Source: JBFXDI01 sp050181295 | Lineage (GTDB): Bacteria > Pseudomonadota > Alphaproteobacteria > Rhizobiales > Aestuariivirgaceae | Direction of reading: 5' to 3' | Assembly (NCBI GenBank): GCA_050181295.1 | Contig: JBFXDI010000031.1 | Span: 1 to 33,540, forward strand | DNA length: 33,540 bases | In this document: positions 9,060 through 17,242 of the stretch, piece after piece | Layout: each line of letters begins with the position of its first letter | Numbering within the stretch: the first letter of the stretch is position 1 | Made by a program: the position numbers and the translations under genes | Notes under the pieces: model-generated | The model's input: the letters and a program-made list of their open reading frames with translations, nothing else | The model's database searches: none | What the model was told of the DNA's origin: nothing

Positions 9060-9515
9060 ATGCTCAGGATTGCCAAACGCGCCGTCTGCGCGACGGTTTG
9101 CTCGACCGTCGCCGCTGGTCTCTTCGCCGCTGCCGCCTTTGCCGGTCCGATCGAGGATCGCCAGAAGGCCATGGAGCAGGTCGGAGACGCGATGAAGATC
9201 CTCGCCGCGATCGCCAAGAAGCAGCAGCCCTTCGATGCAGCGGTCGTCAAGGCCGAGGCCGAGAAGGCCGCGGCCGCGTTCGAGAAGGCAAAGGATCTCT
9301 TCCCGGAAGGCAGCGACAAGGGTGAGAAGGAAACCTACGCCAAGCCCGAGATCTGGACGGACCGGGCGACCTTCGACGCGGATCTGAAAAAGGCCCATGA
9401 CGCCGCCGTGGCCATGGCCGCGGTGACCGAAGAGGGGCAGTTCATGCCGGCGCTCCAGGCTCTCGGCGGCAACTGCAAGGGCTGTCACGACCGGTTCCGC
9501 CGTCCCAAGGAATGA
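9060..9515 (+). CDS. Cytochrome c' family protein (class II c-type)
   Basis: This 151-residue precursor has a signal peptide (MLRIAKRAVCATVCSTVAAGLFAAAAFA|GP). The mature part is a helical, Ala/Lys-rich four-helix-bundle-like sequence beginning IEDRQKAMEQVGDAMKIL. The single heme site sits at the extreme C-terminus, C139-K-G-C-H143 followed by DRFRRPKE, the hallmark of class II cytochromes. The length matches the family. It acts in the periplasm, in electron transfer or NO/gas binding. ATG 9060 is preferred because the signal peptide begins there with CGGGAG upstream. The diheme cytochrome gene follows after 143 bases, so the two may serve the same redox route. Confidence 0.9.
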   Translation: MLRIAKRAVCATVCSTVAAGLFAAAAFAGPIEDRQKAMEQVGDAMKILAAIAKKQQPFDAAVVKAEAEKAAAAFEKAKDLFPEGSDKGEKETYAKPEIWTDRATFDADLKKAHDAAVAMAAVTEEGQFMPALQALGGNCKGCHDRFRRPKE

Positions 9516-9604
9516 CGGGCAGGGACTTCGCGTCCTGCCGCGGGCGAGGAAGGGATCGGGCTTGACCCGACCTTCGGTTCGGCGTTGGGTTTAGCTAGGG
9601 CAGG

Positions 9605-9631
9605 CTGCACGCCCTGACTCAGGGCATGCAG
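9605..9631. other. Imperfect hairpin upstream of the diheme cytochrome gene
   Basis: CTGCA-C-GCCCT is paired with AGGGC-A-TGCAG, a 10-bp stem with one mismatch, located 28 bases before the ATG at 9659. It could terminate part of the upstream transcript or shape the leader. There is no T tract. It also covers the alternative ATG at 9626, which argues weakly against that start. Confidence 0.35.
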
Positions 9632-9658
9632 CTTCTCTCCCGAGGCTGGGGTTTCCAA

Positions 9659-10573
9659 ATGCGCAAGGCGATTCTGGTTCTGCTGGTGCTGGCGGTGATC
9701 GGCGCGGCGGCGGCCTTCTACCTCTCGCAGCCGCAGGTCCTGGCTGCCACTGATATCCCCGCCAACCACACGGCCGATCTCGCCAATGGCGAGCGGATGT
9801 ACAATGCCGGCGGCTGCATCTCCTGCCACAAGCCCGCCGAGAACGATGCTGCGGCGGACAAGAACCTGCCGTCGGGAGGCCATGCGCTGGTGACGCCAGC
9901 GGGCACCTTCTATCCGCCGAACCTCACGCCCGACAAGGAAACCGGCATCGGAAACTGGACCGACATCCAGTTCGTGAATGCCATGCAGCGGGGCGTGTCG
10001 CCGGCGGGCCAGCATCTGATCCCGGCCTTCCCCTATACCTCCTATGCCAAGATGCGCATCGGCGACGTCCTGGACCTCAAGGCCTATCTGATGATGCTGA
10101 AGCCGGTGCAGTCGGCCGCGAAGTCTGCCGAGCTTCCTTTCGGGCTGCCGGTCGAATGGTTCGCGCGCCGAAGCGTTGGGCTCTGGAAGCTCCTGGCCTT
10201 CTCGCCTGCGCCTTTCGAATCCGACTCCTCGCAGAGCGAAGCGTGGAACCTCGGCGCCTATCTCGTCTCCGCGCCCGGCCATTGCAGCGAATGCCATACG
10301 CCACGCAACCTGCTGATGGTCCCGCAGACCGACAAGTGGCTCGCCGGCGGCCCGCACCCGGAAGGCAAGGGCAAGGTGCCGTCGCTCCGGGACCTCGTGG
10401 GCCGGGAGCGCTACAAGGATGCCGGCGACCTCGACTCGGCGTTCCGCTACGGCGAGATGTTCGGCTACGACAAGCTTTCCTCGGGCGGCATGGCCTCAGT
10501 CCAGACGAATCTCTCGAAGCTGCCGGAAACCGACACCAAGGCGATCGCGGAGTACCTCGTGACCGTGAAGTGA
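9659..10573 (+). CDS. Diheme cytochrome c, membrane-anchored or exported
   Basis: This 304-residue protein has an N-terminal hydrophobic segment (MRKAILVLLVLAVIGAAAAFYL) that is a signal anchor or signal peptide, then two c-type heme domains. The first site is C53-I-S-C-H57 and the second C209-S-E-C-H213, each in a domain of 100-150 residues. Likely axial Met residues occur in the linkers. It resembles COG2010-type diheme electron carriers that serve periplasmic dehydrogenases. No dehydrogenase subunit is adjacent, so the donor is unknown. ATG 9659 is chosen because the hydrophobic segment starts there; an in-frame ATG at 9626 would add 11 residues. Confidence 0.85.
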   Translation: MRKAILVLLVLAVIGAAAAFYLSQPQVLAATDIPANHTADLANGERMYNAGGCISCHKPAENDAAADKNLPSGGHALVTPAGTFYPPNLTPDKETGIGNWTDIQFVNAMQRGVSPAGQHLIPAFPYTSYAKMRIGDVLDLKAYLMMLKPVQSAAKSAELPFGLPVEWFARRSVGLWKLLAFSPAPFESDSSQSEAWNLGAYLVSAPGHCSECHTPRNLLMVPQTDKWLAGGPHPEGKGKVPSLRDLVGRERYKDAGDLDSAFRYGEMFGYDKLSSGGMASVQTNLSKLPETDTKAIAEYLVTVK

Positions 10574-10592
10574 TGGAGCGGAGGCTGCCCGC

Positions 10593-11519
10593 TCACATGC
10601 CGGTCTTGGCCTCGCGATAGTAGTAGTTGGCTTTCCTGCCGTAGATCGCGCCCCTCAGCCAGCGACGGACGCTCTCGGATTTCCTGAGCGGATCGACGAC
10701 CGCCCGGAAGGCGTCGTGCGTCCTCACCTTGGCGGCGTCCGCCCAGGGCGTCACTCCCGGCGGCTTCTGCGGCAAGCCGAAGCGGCGAAGCGTGCCGTTC
10801 ACCAGCCGGATCTTGTTGAGGCGCAGGACCTCGGGCGTCTTCCACGTCATGGCAATCGAGATCGAGTAGCGTCCGCCGGTGCGCACCCAGTGCGGCCACA
10901 TATAGGGAATGTGGACGGCGGAGCCCTCCGACATGGTGAAGACGCGAGCGCGTGTCTCGAAGGCCTCTTCATAATGCTGGTTGCGGTGCTTGGAGGGGGA
11001 GATCTCCATCGCCTCCTCGTCGACCAGCAGGCAGTCGTGATTGTCGAAGATGTGGACGAACTTGTCGCCGCGGATCTGGAGCAGGATGTTCTCCTCCGCG
11101 TCGATGTGGAAGGGCGTCGTGGCGTTAGCGGAAGAGACGAAGAGGAAGGCCTTCAGGTCGGTGAAGATGGCCGGGTCGAGGCCCGCCGCGAATGCGGCCT
11201 CGTCGATGAAGCTGTAGAGGAGATTGCCATAGGCCGGATCCTCCTCCACGCCCTTGATGACCATCCAGGCGTTGTGATGCTCGATGCGGCGGATGACGTC
11301 CTCGGGCGCCATGTCGAGGGTCGGCACGTCCTCCGGCCGCATGCCGGGCTGGAGCTTGCCGGAATTGTATTCGACGCGGTCCTGCGGCATCGACTGGGCG
11401 AGTCTGACGAGGCGCGGCAGCGCGAAGAGGGGATGGCCCGAGAGGTTGTGGCCGAGGCCGAAAGGAGCGTGGTGGAAGTTTTCCTGGGCTTCGGTCTGGT
11501 TGATACGCACATACGTCAT
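10593..11519 (-). CDS. Cupin-like (JmjC/Cupin_8-type) protein, putative Fe(II)/2-oxoglutarate enzyme
   Basis: This 308-residue protein contains a double-stranded beta-helix fold signature: H138-I-D140 (TTPFHIDAEENILLQIRG) as the H-x-D metal pair, and a distal His in GSAVHIPYMWPHWV (H203 or H210). Together these form the usual facial triad of JmjC-like hydroxylases. No signal peptide is seen. Its ATG overlaps the TGA of the upstream acetyltransferase gene by one base (TGATG), implying translational coupling. Family members hydroxylate proteins or small molecules; the substrate is unknown. Operon partners (acetyltransferase and flippase) suggest modification of a cell-surface glycan or lipid-linked product. 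That link is inference. Confidence 0.75.
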   Translation of the reverse strand: MTYVRINQTEAQENFHHAPFGLGHNLSGHPLFALPRLVRLAQSMPQDRVEYNSGKLQPGMRPEDVPTLDMAPEDVIRRIEHHNAWMVIKGVEEDPAYGNLLYSFIDEAAFAAGLDPAIFTDLKAFLFVSSANATTPFHIDAEENILLQIRGDKFVHIFDNHDCLLVDEEAMEISPSKHRNQHYEEAFETRARVFTMSEGSAVHIPYMWPHWVRTGGRYSISIAMTWKTPEVLRLNKIRLVNGTLRRFGLPQKPPGVTPWADAAKVRTHDAFRAVVDPLRKSESVRRWLRGAIYGRKANYYYREAKTGM

Positions 11520-12748
11520 CAGGGTACTCCCTTCCAGGACTGGTAGCGTCGGTAGAGCTGCTTGAGCGTCTCGCGCGCCTTGCGGCGGGCGCGTTCGGCG
11601 GCTGCGATCGCCGCGAAGGTCGCGGGCGAGGTGCCGGGCGTGGCGATGAGAATGTCCTCGAAGGCCATTCGCTCCCGCCAGAGGTGGTCGATCATCGGGT
11701 GGTTCGGCACGGCGCAGGAATCGACGAACTCGATGTCGGGCCGGCGCATGAGGTCGGCGGTCGCGTCGAGGGCGATGAGCACGCCCGGCGAATAGCGCGC
11801 GAAAGCCTCGTCATAGGCGATCTTGATGAGGGAGCCGCGGCCGTGACCGGCCATGCCGAACAGCATGGCAACCGGGCGGTCGTCGAGCGCCAGGCGCCAG
11901 AAAAGGAGATCGCCGCGCTGCGCCAGATGCCTGAGCGTCGTTGAGAGGAAACGAGGCGTGTCCTCGTCGCAGCCGATGGCCGTGCCGCGCTTCCCCTTCC
12001 AGCCGGAACGCTCGAGCTCGATGAACTGCTCGATCCAGTTGTCGATCGGCTTTTCCTCGCTCCAGCTTGCGCTTTCGAGCCTGCCCATCTCGGACAGCCG
12101 GGCGCGGAGCCTCCGCAGCTCCTTGCGGCGCTTGCGCGGGAAGCTCGCCTCGAACCAGGTGTCGTAGTCCACCGTGGCATCGAGGGCCGCGCACTCGCGA
12201 CGGTCGAGCCCGACCATGGGCAGCCGGTGACGCTCGGCCGTCGCCACGAAGGCCTCATGGAGGGGGGAGGCTGCCTCGACACGGTGGAAGAGCAAGGCCC
12301 TGGCGCCGTGATGCCGCCGCGCAGCCCCGATGATGGAGCGGAGCGTCGCCACCGGGTCGCGCCGGTCGAGGAGGGGCGAGCCCGAATACATCATGGCGGG
12401 CGCCCAGGAGCGCAGGATCGGCAGCGGGTCGCGCAGGAGGCCGTGGCGGCCGAGGGCGGCGATGCCGGTCAGTTTGTTGTCGCCGTTTCGCGCCACGAGA
12501 AGCACGGCGCGGCCGGCCTCGGCCTTGAGCTCCGCAAGCATCCCGCCAAGCCAGGCCGACTCGGCGTGAAGAACCGGATGCAGCGCGTGATCGGCGAGAT
12601 CTTCCCATTGCCCCCACAGGGCGGGAAGGCGGCGCAGGGGGAACGGGGCAGCACCCGGCCGACGCCTTGTTTCGTCGGCCTTTGAGGCCGCGCCAGTCAG
12701 CAGTCCGGCGGGACCCCTGGTGGCCAGTTCATTGGACGTGGGAGCCAT
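11519..12748 (-). CDS. GNAT acetyltransferase, CelD/BcsL-like (Acetyltransf_6)
   Basis: This 409-residue protein has the two-lobed layout of CelD/BcsL-like N-acyltransferases: an N-terminal lobe (LPALWGQWEDLADHALHPVLHAE, about 40-150), then FPRKRRKELRRLRARL and the acyl-CoA lobe (FIELERSGWKGKRGTAIG ... SLIKIAYDEAFARYSPGVLIALD). These proteins act on polysaccharides or their precursors. ATG 12748 is chosen over a TTG six codons earlier. The start lies inside the end of the flippase gene (20-base overlap), and the stop overlaps the start of the cupin gene, so all three are one operon. The acceptor substrate is not evident. Confidence 0.8.
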   Translation of the reverse strand: MAPTSNELATRGPAGLLTGAASKADETRRRPGAAPFPLRRLPALWGQWEDLADHALHPVLHAESAWLGGMLAELKAEAGRAVLLVARNGDNKLTGIAALGRHGLLRDPLPILRSWAPAMMYSGSPLLDRRDPVATLRSIIGAARRHHGARALLFHRVEAASPLHEAFVATAERHRLPMVGLDRRECAALDATVDYDTWFEASFPRKRRKELRRLRARLSEMGRLESASWSEEKPIDNWIEQFIELERSGWKGKRGTAIGCDEDTPRFLSTTLRHLAQRGDLLFWRLALDDRPVAMLFGMAGHGRGSLIKIAYDEAFARYSPGVLIALDATADLMRRPDIEFVDSCAVPNHPMIDHLWRERMAFEDILIATPGTSPATFAAIAAAERARRKARETLKQLYRRYQSWKGVP

Positions 12749-14108
12749 GGACTTTCGCGTGAGCAAGCCCCGTGCCAGCGCGGGCCAAGACTCGGCGGGC
12801 GATGAAGGCGAAGGTCAGGGCCTCGAGCGTGAGCGCCGCGGAGGTCGCGATTCCGGCGCCGAGAATCCCGAATTCCGGCACCAGGAGCAGGTTCAGCACC
12901 ACGTTCGCGACCGCGGCGGCGATCATGACGACTGCCGTGATGTTCTGGTGTCCCGTGGCGACCATCAGGCCCTGGGCCGGCCCCACGGCGGCGCGGGCGA
13001 GCAGCCCCACCACCAGCGCGAACATGACGGGATAGCCTTGCGTGAAATCCGGCCCGAAGAGCCAAAGCAGCGGCTTGCCGAGCGCGAGCAGGATCACGGC
13101 CATGGCGAGGGACGGCAGGAACGTCCATTTGCGGGCTTCCCGCACCAGGGTCTTCAGCCCGTCGATGTCACCCCTCGCGTAGAGCGCGGAAAACCTGGGC
13201 GTGACGGCGGCGGAGGCCGCGAAATGAATGAAGGCTATGAGCGAGATGGTGCGCGCGGCGGCGAAGTAGATGCCGACCTGGTCCGGGCTCACGAACCGTT
13301 CCAGCAGCAGCACGTCCACGTTGAGGAGGAGGATGGAGAACCCCTCGAGGATCACCAGCGGCACGGAAACCCAGAACCAGGTTTTGGTGTCGTAGCGGCG
13401 CGGCGTCTGCGGCAACTCGCCGTTGAAGCGGCGGCTCAAGACCAGGAACTGCGCCAGCATCGTCACCCAGATGGCGACGGTGGCTGCCATGGCGGCGGTG
13501 GCTGCGGTGTTGGTGAAGCCCGCGACCAGGGCCAGGCCGACGAACAGCAGAATGAGACATGGACGGACGATATAGGGAGGGGTGAGTGCCAAATTGATCC
13601 ACCCCTGCGAACGCCCGACGCCGTCCATGTAGTCGGTGAGCGCGAAGGCAGGCAGCGAGAGAAGCCCGACCGCGATGGGAATGCGGTAGTCCTCGGAGAC
13701 CAGTCCGTCATAGCCGAGAAGCACGGCCAGAGCGGCAACAGCGGCCAGAATGCCTACCGAGAAGGAGACGATGCCGCCCGACAGCAGGAAGCCGCGGGCG
13801 AGGCCGGTTTCGCTGCGCTCGCGATATTCCGGCATGAAGCGCACGACGGAGGTGGCAAAGCCCGCCGGGCAGAGCGTGCCGATGACGTTCACGAGCACCA
13901 GAACGAAGGTGAAGACGCCGTAGTCGTGGGCGCCGAGCCAGCGCGCGAAGGCAACCTGGGAGACGAACATGAGGGCGGCCGAGGCCACCCGCACCAGGAA
14001 TGCCGATATGGCACCGCGGCCCGAGCGCGCGCCGTGCGACTGGCCCTTCAGCATCTGCTCCGCCAGCCCTCTCAGGGGCTGCGGCGCGAGCTTCATGATC
14101 AGTTCCAT
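12729..14108 (-). CDS. Polysaccharide flippase (Wzx/MOP-superfamily membrane protein)
   Basis: This 459-residue, highly hydrophobic protein has about 12-14 transmembrane segments, with alternating hydrophobic runs from FLVRVASAALMFVSQVAFARWLG to AVVMIAAAVANVVLNLLLVPEFGILGAGIATSAAL. The first helix followed by ARWLGAHDYGVFTF is characteristic of Wzx/RfbX-type lipid-linked oligosaccharide flippases, and the length fits. It would move a lipid-linked glycan across the inner membrane. No glycosyltransferases lie in the window, so this may be a satellite of a polysaccharide locus elsewhere. A second ATG four codons in (14096) is an alternative start. It is the first gene of the flippase-acetyltransferase-cupin operon. 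Confidence 0.85.
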   Translation of the reverse strand: MELIMKLAPQPLRGLAEQMLKGQSHGARSGRGAISAFLVRVASAALMFVSQVAFARWLGAHDYGVFTFVLVLVNVIGTLCPAGFATSVVRFMPEYRERSETGLARGFLLSGGIVSFSVGILAAVAALAVLLGYDGLVSEDYRIPIAVGLLSLPAFALTDYMDGVGRSQGWINLALTPPYIVRPCLILLFVGLALVAGFTNTAATAAMAATVAIWVTMLAQFLVLSRRFNGELPQTPRRYDTKTWFWVSVPLVILEGFSILLLNVDVLLLERFVSPDQVGIYFAAARTISLIAFIHFAASAAVTPRFSALYARGDIDGLKTLVREARKWTFLPSLAMAVILLALGKPLLWLFGPDFTQGYPVMFALVVGLLARAAVGPAQGLMVATGHQNITAVVMIAAAVANVVLNLLLVPEFGILGAGIATSAALTLEALTFAFIARRVLARAGTGLAHAKVHGSHVQ

Positions 14109-14219
14109 GGCGATCCCGCAAATACGCGCGGAAGTTGCGCCACTTCAGGCGCGACGTCCCTCATCCGGAGGGCACGATAGGTCGCAGCCCCTAAGATTCC
14201 CTTGCCGGTTCGTTAAAAT

Positions 14220-14771
14220 TCAGCCTTTGAAGCCGCCGCCGTCCAGATAGTCGGTCTCACCCCGGGTGGAGGTGCGGCCGAGGATGGCGTTGCGGTGCGG
14301 AAAACGGCCGAAACGACGCACGATGTCGGCATGGTCGATCGCGTAGGGGAGCGTGTCAGCCAGCTCCGAGGCGCGGCACAGCTCCACGCACCGCTCCTGG
14401 TCGGCAAGCTTTTCGGAGTGCATGAAGGGCATATAGAGCCACCGGCGCTGCTCCTTCGGCAGGGCCATGTCCTCGCCCCGGGCGATGGCGCGCTCTGCCA
14501 TCTCCAGCGCCTTTTCGTCCTGCTCGTACATCGCCGGCGTGCCGCGATGAACGTTGCGGCTCATCTGGTCGAGCAACAGCACCAGCGCGAGCGCGCCTTC
14601 CGGCGTCTTCTCCCAGGCATCGAGCTTGCCCCTCCGTGCCGCCGCGAGGGTGCCGCCGAAGCGTTCCTCGAGCAGCCGGTCGAATTTCGGGTCGGCGCCG
14701 AAGGCGACGTCGTCGGTCAAGTCGAACCAGAAGTCGAGGATCTGGCGCGGCGAGTGGACGTCAGTGGTCAT
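14220..14771 (-). CDS. DUF924 family protein
   Basis: This 183-residue protein starts MTTDVHSPRQILDFWFDL and carries the DUF924 landmarks: ILDFWF at the N-terminus, WEKTPEGALALVLLLDQMSRNVHRGTPAMY, and LPYAIDHADIVRRFGRFPHRNAILGR at the C-terminus. DUF924 proteins are TPR-like helical proteins without an agreed biochemical role. It is cytoplasmic, with no signal peptide. ATG 14771 overlaps the end of the upstream membrane-protein gene by 11 bases, suggesting co-transcription. An in-frame start further upstream would lie inside that gene and lacks the family N-terminus. Confidence 0.88.
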   Translation of the reverse strand: MTTDVHSPRQILDFWFDLTDDVAFGADPKFDRLLEERFGGTLAAARRGKLDAWEKTPEGALALVLLLDQMSRNVHRGTPAMYEQDEKALEMAERAIARGEDMALPKEQRRWLYMPFMHSEKLADQERCVELCRASELADTLPYAIDHADIVRRFGRFPHRNAILGRTSTRGETDYLDGGGFKG

Positions 14772-15171
14772 ATCGGCCGCCGAGCGCGAAATCCCGCCGC
14801 GCATGCCGGATCGACACCGTATAGCCCGCGACCACGTCGATGAGGCAGATCACCACGAGGACGAGGAAAGTCGGCGTGCCGGCCTCTCTGACGACCATGA
14901 ATTCGATAAGGGCAGCGATGAAGACGAGCGTCGAGAGGATATGATCTACGATCGCCGTGTTGCTGGCGCGCGCCGATTTCAGCACCTCGACGAACAGCAG
15001 CATGAGCGCGGCAAGGATGATGAGCTGGCCCCAGGTGATGCTGACCGTCGCGCCCGACAGAAGCGAGAAATGCAGCGCCGCCACCTCGAGCGAGCCGATA
15101 TTCGTGAAGGCGATGAAATTGTAGACCCCAAGCACGACCACCAGAAGCGGCAAGGCCAGAGCGAGTCCCAT
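14761..15171 (-). CDS. Small integral membrane protein of unknown function
   Basis: This 136-residue protein has about four predicted membrane segments: residues 1-22 (MGLALALPLLVVVLGVYNFIAF), 45-65 (ITWGQLIILAALMLLFVEVL), 76-95 (HILSTLVFIAALIEFMVV) and 99-118 (TPTFLVLVVICLIDVVAGYT), with a short basic tail. ATG 15171 follows CGGGGGAC at ribosome-site distance. Its stop lies inside the start of the DUF924 gene. It has the character of the uncharacterised small membrane proteins that accompany DUF3750 genes in related genomes, but I do not recognise a named family. Confidence 0.7.
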   Translation of the reverse strand: MGLALALPLLVVVLGVYNFIAFTNIGSLEVAALHFSLLSGATVSITWGQLIILAALMLLFVEVLKSARASNTAIVDHILSTLVFIAALIEFMVVREAGTPTFLVLVVICLIDVVAGYTVSIRHARRDFALGGRYDH

Positions 15172-15240
15172 GTTCAGTCCCCCGCGTCGAACACCCGTCG
15201 GGCCATTCTGGCCCAGCGGGGCTGGAAGCGGAAGCAAAAC

Positions 15241-15999
15241 TCATCCGCGCACGGCAGGCGCCAGGGACAGGCGCCCGATCGCCGGCAGCGAGATGGCGTA
15301 TTGCGACGGCGAGATGCCGATCGTCGAGCCGAGGAAATGGAGTTCCAGGCCCTCGCGCCGGGAGACTCCGGCGCCGAGGATGCCCCAGAGCGATACCTGC
15401 CAGCCGGTGCCTGAGGGCATGCGGGCGAACTGGACGCCCGGGCCGAGATAGTCCTTGCCGACGCCGGTCGGCGTCATCATGGCGCCGAGCTCCGTCACTT
15501 GCCTCAGCACATGGGCGACGAAGGTGTTGGAGTTGGGGCCCGGCCACACCCGGTAGCTGCCGCTCTCGGTCCAGGGATAGCTCGCGACCGCAGCCTCCAC
15601 CTTGGGGATCAGCGTCTCCGCCCGCGGTCCGCGCAACAGAAACACCTTGACCGGCACGTTGCCATACCAGCGGCCATCCGGGGCGCGTGAATTGCGCCGC
15701 ACGGGCGTTCCCCAGCCCACCACCTCGTAACGCGTATAGGAAGCCGCGCCGCGCGGCTTGATGACGATCCAGTGATGGTCGGCGAAGATCCCCTTCCAAC
15801 GTCCCGAGCGAGCGGCATAGACGGCGATCATCGCCTCCGGGTCGGCGGAGGGGTCGGCCAGTGTGCCGGTGGAGGTCCAGTCGGCGGCGCGCCAGCTCTG
15901 CGGCCAGCCCTTGGCGTAGCTCGTCATCGCGCCGACCGCAATCGGCAGCGCGATGAGGATGAGAACGAACCAGAAGGCGAGGCGGAACACGGCGCGCAT
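15241..15999 (-). CDS. DUF3750 domain-containing protein
   Basis: This 252-residue protein has an N-terminal membrane anchor (MRAVFRLAFWFVLILIALPIAVGAM). The DUF3750 domain follows: AVYAARSGRWKGIFADHHWIVIKP, YTRYEVVGWG, a YPWTESGSYRVWPGPNSNTFVAHVLR segment and a C-terminal GLELHFLGSTIGISPSQYAISLPAIGR. The fold has a His and Asn-rich core (HHWIV, GPNSNTF), reminiscent of a hydrolase or transpeptidase pocket, but the function is unknown. The domain would face the periplasm. It is followed 69 bases later by the small membrane-protein gene. It is divergent from the AbrB-type gene. Confidence 0.85.
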   Translation of the reverse strand: MRAVFRLAFWFVLILIALPIAVGAMTSYAKGWPQSWRAADWTSTGTLADPSADPEAMIAVYAARSGRWKGIFADHHWIVIKPRGAASYTRYEVVGWGTPVRRNSRAPDGRWYGNVPVKVFLLRGPRAETLIPKVEAAVASYPWTESGSYRVWPGPNSNTFVAHVLRQVTELGAMMTPTGVGKDYLGPGVQFARMPSGTGWQVSLWGILGAGVSRREGLELHFLGSTIGISPSQYAISLPAIGRLSLAPAVRG

Positions 16000-16120
16000 G
16001 GAGCCCAGATATGTGGACCCATTGCGTTCCGATCAAGGCTGCCGGAATGGCGGGAATGCGGCGGAAACGCTTGAGCGCGGCCGGCGCTTCTGCGATGGAA
16101 CCCGGGGGGAAGCTTCCTGC

Positions 16121-17188
16121 GTGTATCCTAGCAGCATCCTGAGCGTCATTCCCGGCTTCGGCCTCGCCGCGGCCGGCGGCATCGCGTTCTGGCTCGCCGG
16201 CCTGCCGGCCCCCTGGCTTGCCGGAAGCATGGTTATGGTGACGGCCGCCGCGCTGGCGGGGATGCGCCTGCCGGTGCCCGGTCTCATCCGCTCCGCCGTC
16301 TACGTGCTGATCGGCGTGCAGGTCGGCGCGGCGTTCACGCCGCAGGCCTTCGAGAACATGCAGCGATGGCCGGCGAGCCTCCTCATGCTGGCGGCGACGG
16401 TGGTTGCCGTCACCTGGGCCGGCTATCTCTTCTACTGGAAGGTTTGTGGCTGGGACCGGGCGTCGGCCTTCTTTGCGAGCTGCCCCGGCGCCCTATCGAT
16501 CATGCTCATCCTGGCCGAACGGGAGCGGGCAAACGTTCCGCAGGTGACGATCGTGCAGTGCATTCGCGTGTTCTTCCTCGTGCTCGTGCTGCCGCTGGTC
16601 ATCGCGGGGGTGAGCGAGGGAGAGGCCGGCATGGCGCTGCCCAACGAGGCGCAGGCGGGTGTCGTGGATGTGATCGTGATGCTGGCGGCAGGCGTGCTGG
16701 GCGCCCTTGTTGCCGAAAGGTTCCGCATTCCAGCCGGTCTGGTGCTCGGACCCATACCGGCGGTCGCCATACTGGAGATCTCCGGTGTCGTGTCAGGTCA
16801 GATGCCCCAGTGGTTCCTGATACCCGCCTATGTCGTGCTCGGGCTCATCATCGGCGCGCGCTTTGCCGGCATGGGGCTTCCTGCGCTCCGGGACATGCTC
16901 GCGCTCGGCATCGGGGGCTTCATCCTGTCGCTCACCATCGCTGTCGCGGGAGCTCTCGCGGCGAGCTGGCTTTCCGGTGTCTCGCCGCTCGCCGCGCTCG
17001 TTGCCTTCGCGCCAGGAGGCCTCGAGGCCATGACCATCATGGCCTTCGCCCTCAATCTCGATCCCGCCTATGTCGGCACCCACCAGATCGCCCGCTATCT
17101 CATGCTCGCGGTGGCGTTGCCGGCGCTTATGGTGCTTCTGCGAAAGGCATGGCAAAAGGACAGAAAACCTGCCTCGGGCGAGGATTGA
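16121..17188 (+). CDS. AbrB-type (PF05145) membrane protein, formerly 'ammonia monooxygenase'
   Basis: This 355-residue protein starts at GTG 16121, preceded by GGGGGGA at 10-bp spacing; longer upstream starts would run into the divergent gene. It has two internally similar halves of several transmembrane helices each: FGLAAAGGIAFWLAGLPAPWLAGSM ... LIGVQVGAAFTPQ, and LLAAGVLGALVAERFRIPAGLVLGPIPA ... LIIGARFAG. It ends with VAFAPGGLEAMTIMAFALNLDPAYVGTHQIARYL, a conserved block of this family. Its biological role is unresolved (regulatory and transport roles have both been proposed). It precedes a catabolic gene set on the same strand at 54 bases and may transport its substrate; that is inference. 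Confidence 0.85.
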   Translation: MYPSSILSVIPGFGLAAAGGIAFWLAGLPAPWLAGSMVMVTAAALAGMRLPVPGLIRSAVYVLIGVQVGAAFTPQAFENMQRWPASLLMLAATVVAVTWAGYLFYWKVCGWDRASAFFASCPGALSIMLILAERERANVPQVTIVQCIRVFFLVLVLPLVIAGVSEGEAGMALPNEAQAGVVDVIVMLAAGVLGALVAERFRIPAGLVLGPIPAVAILEISGVVSGQMPQWFLIPAYVVLGLIIGARFAGMGLPALRDMLALGIGGFILSLTIAVAGALAASWLSGVSPLAALVAFAPGGLEAMTIMAFALNLDPAYVGTHQIARYLMLAVALPALMVLLRKAWQKDRKPASGED

Positions 17189-17242
17189 TCCGTCCCTTGC
17201 GAGACGATAGCTTCACCGGTCACGAGCGGGGATTCTTTCAGC

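Noticed and set aside
12720..14180. 486-codon plus-strand open frame
   Set aside because: It is the antisense of the flippase gene; the product is a hydrophilic, Gly/Arg/Glu-rich shadow without domains, while the minus frame is a clear membrane protein.
14768..16036. 422-codon minus-strand open frame
   Set aside because: It is an alternative frame across the DUF3750 and small membrane protein genes, Arg-rich and without domains.
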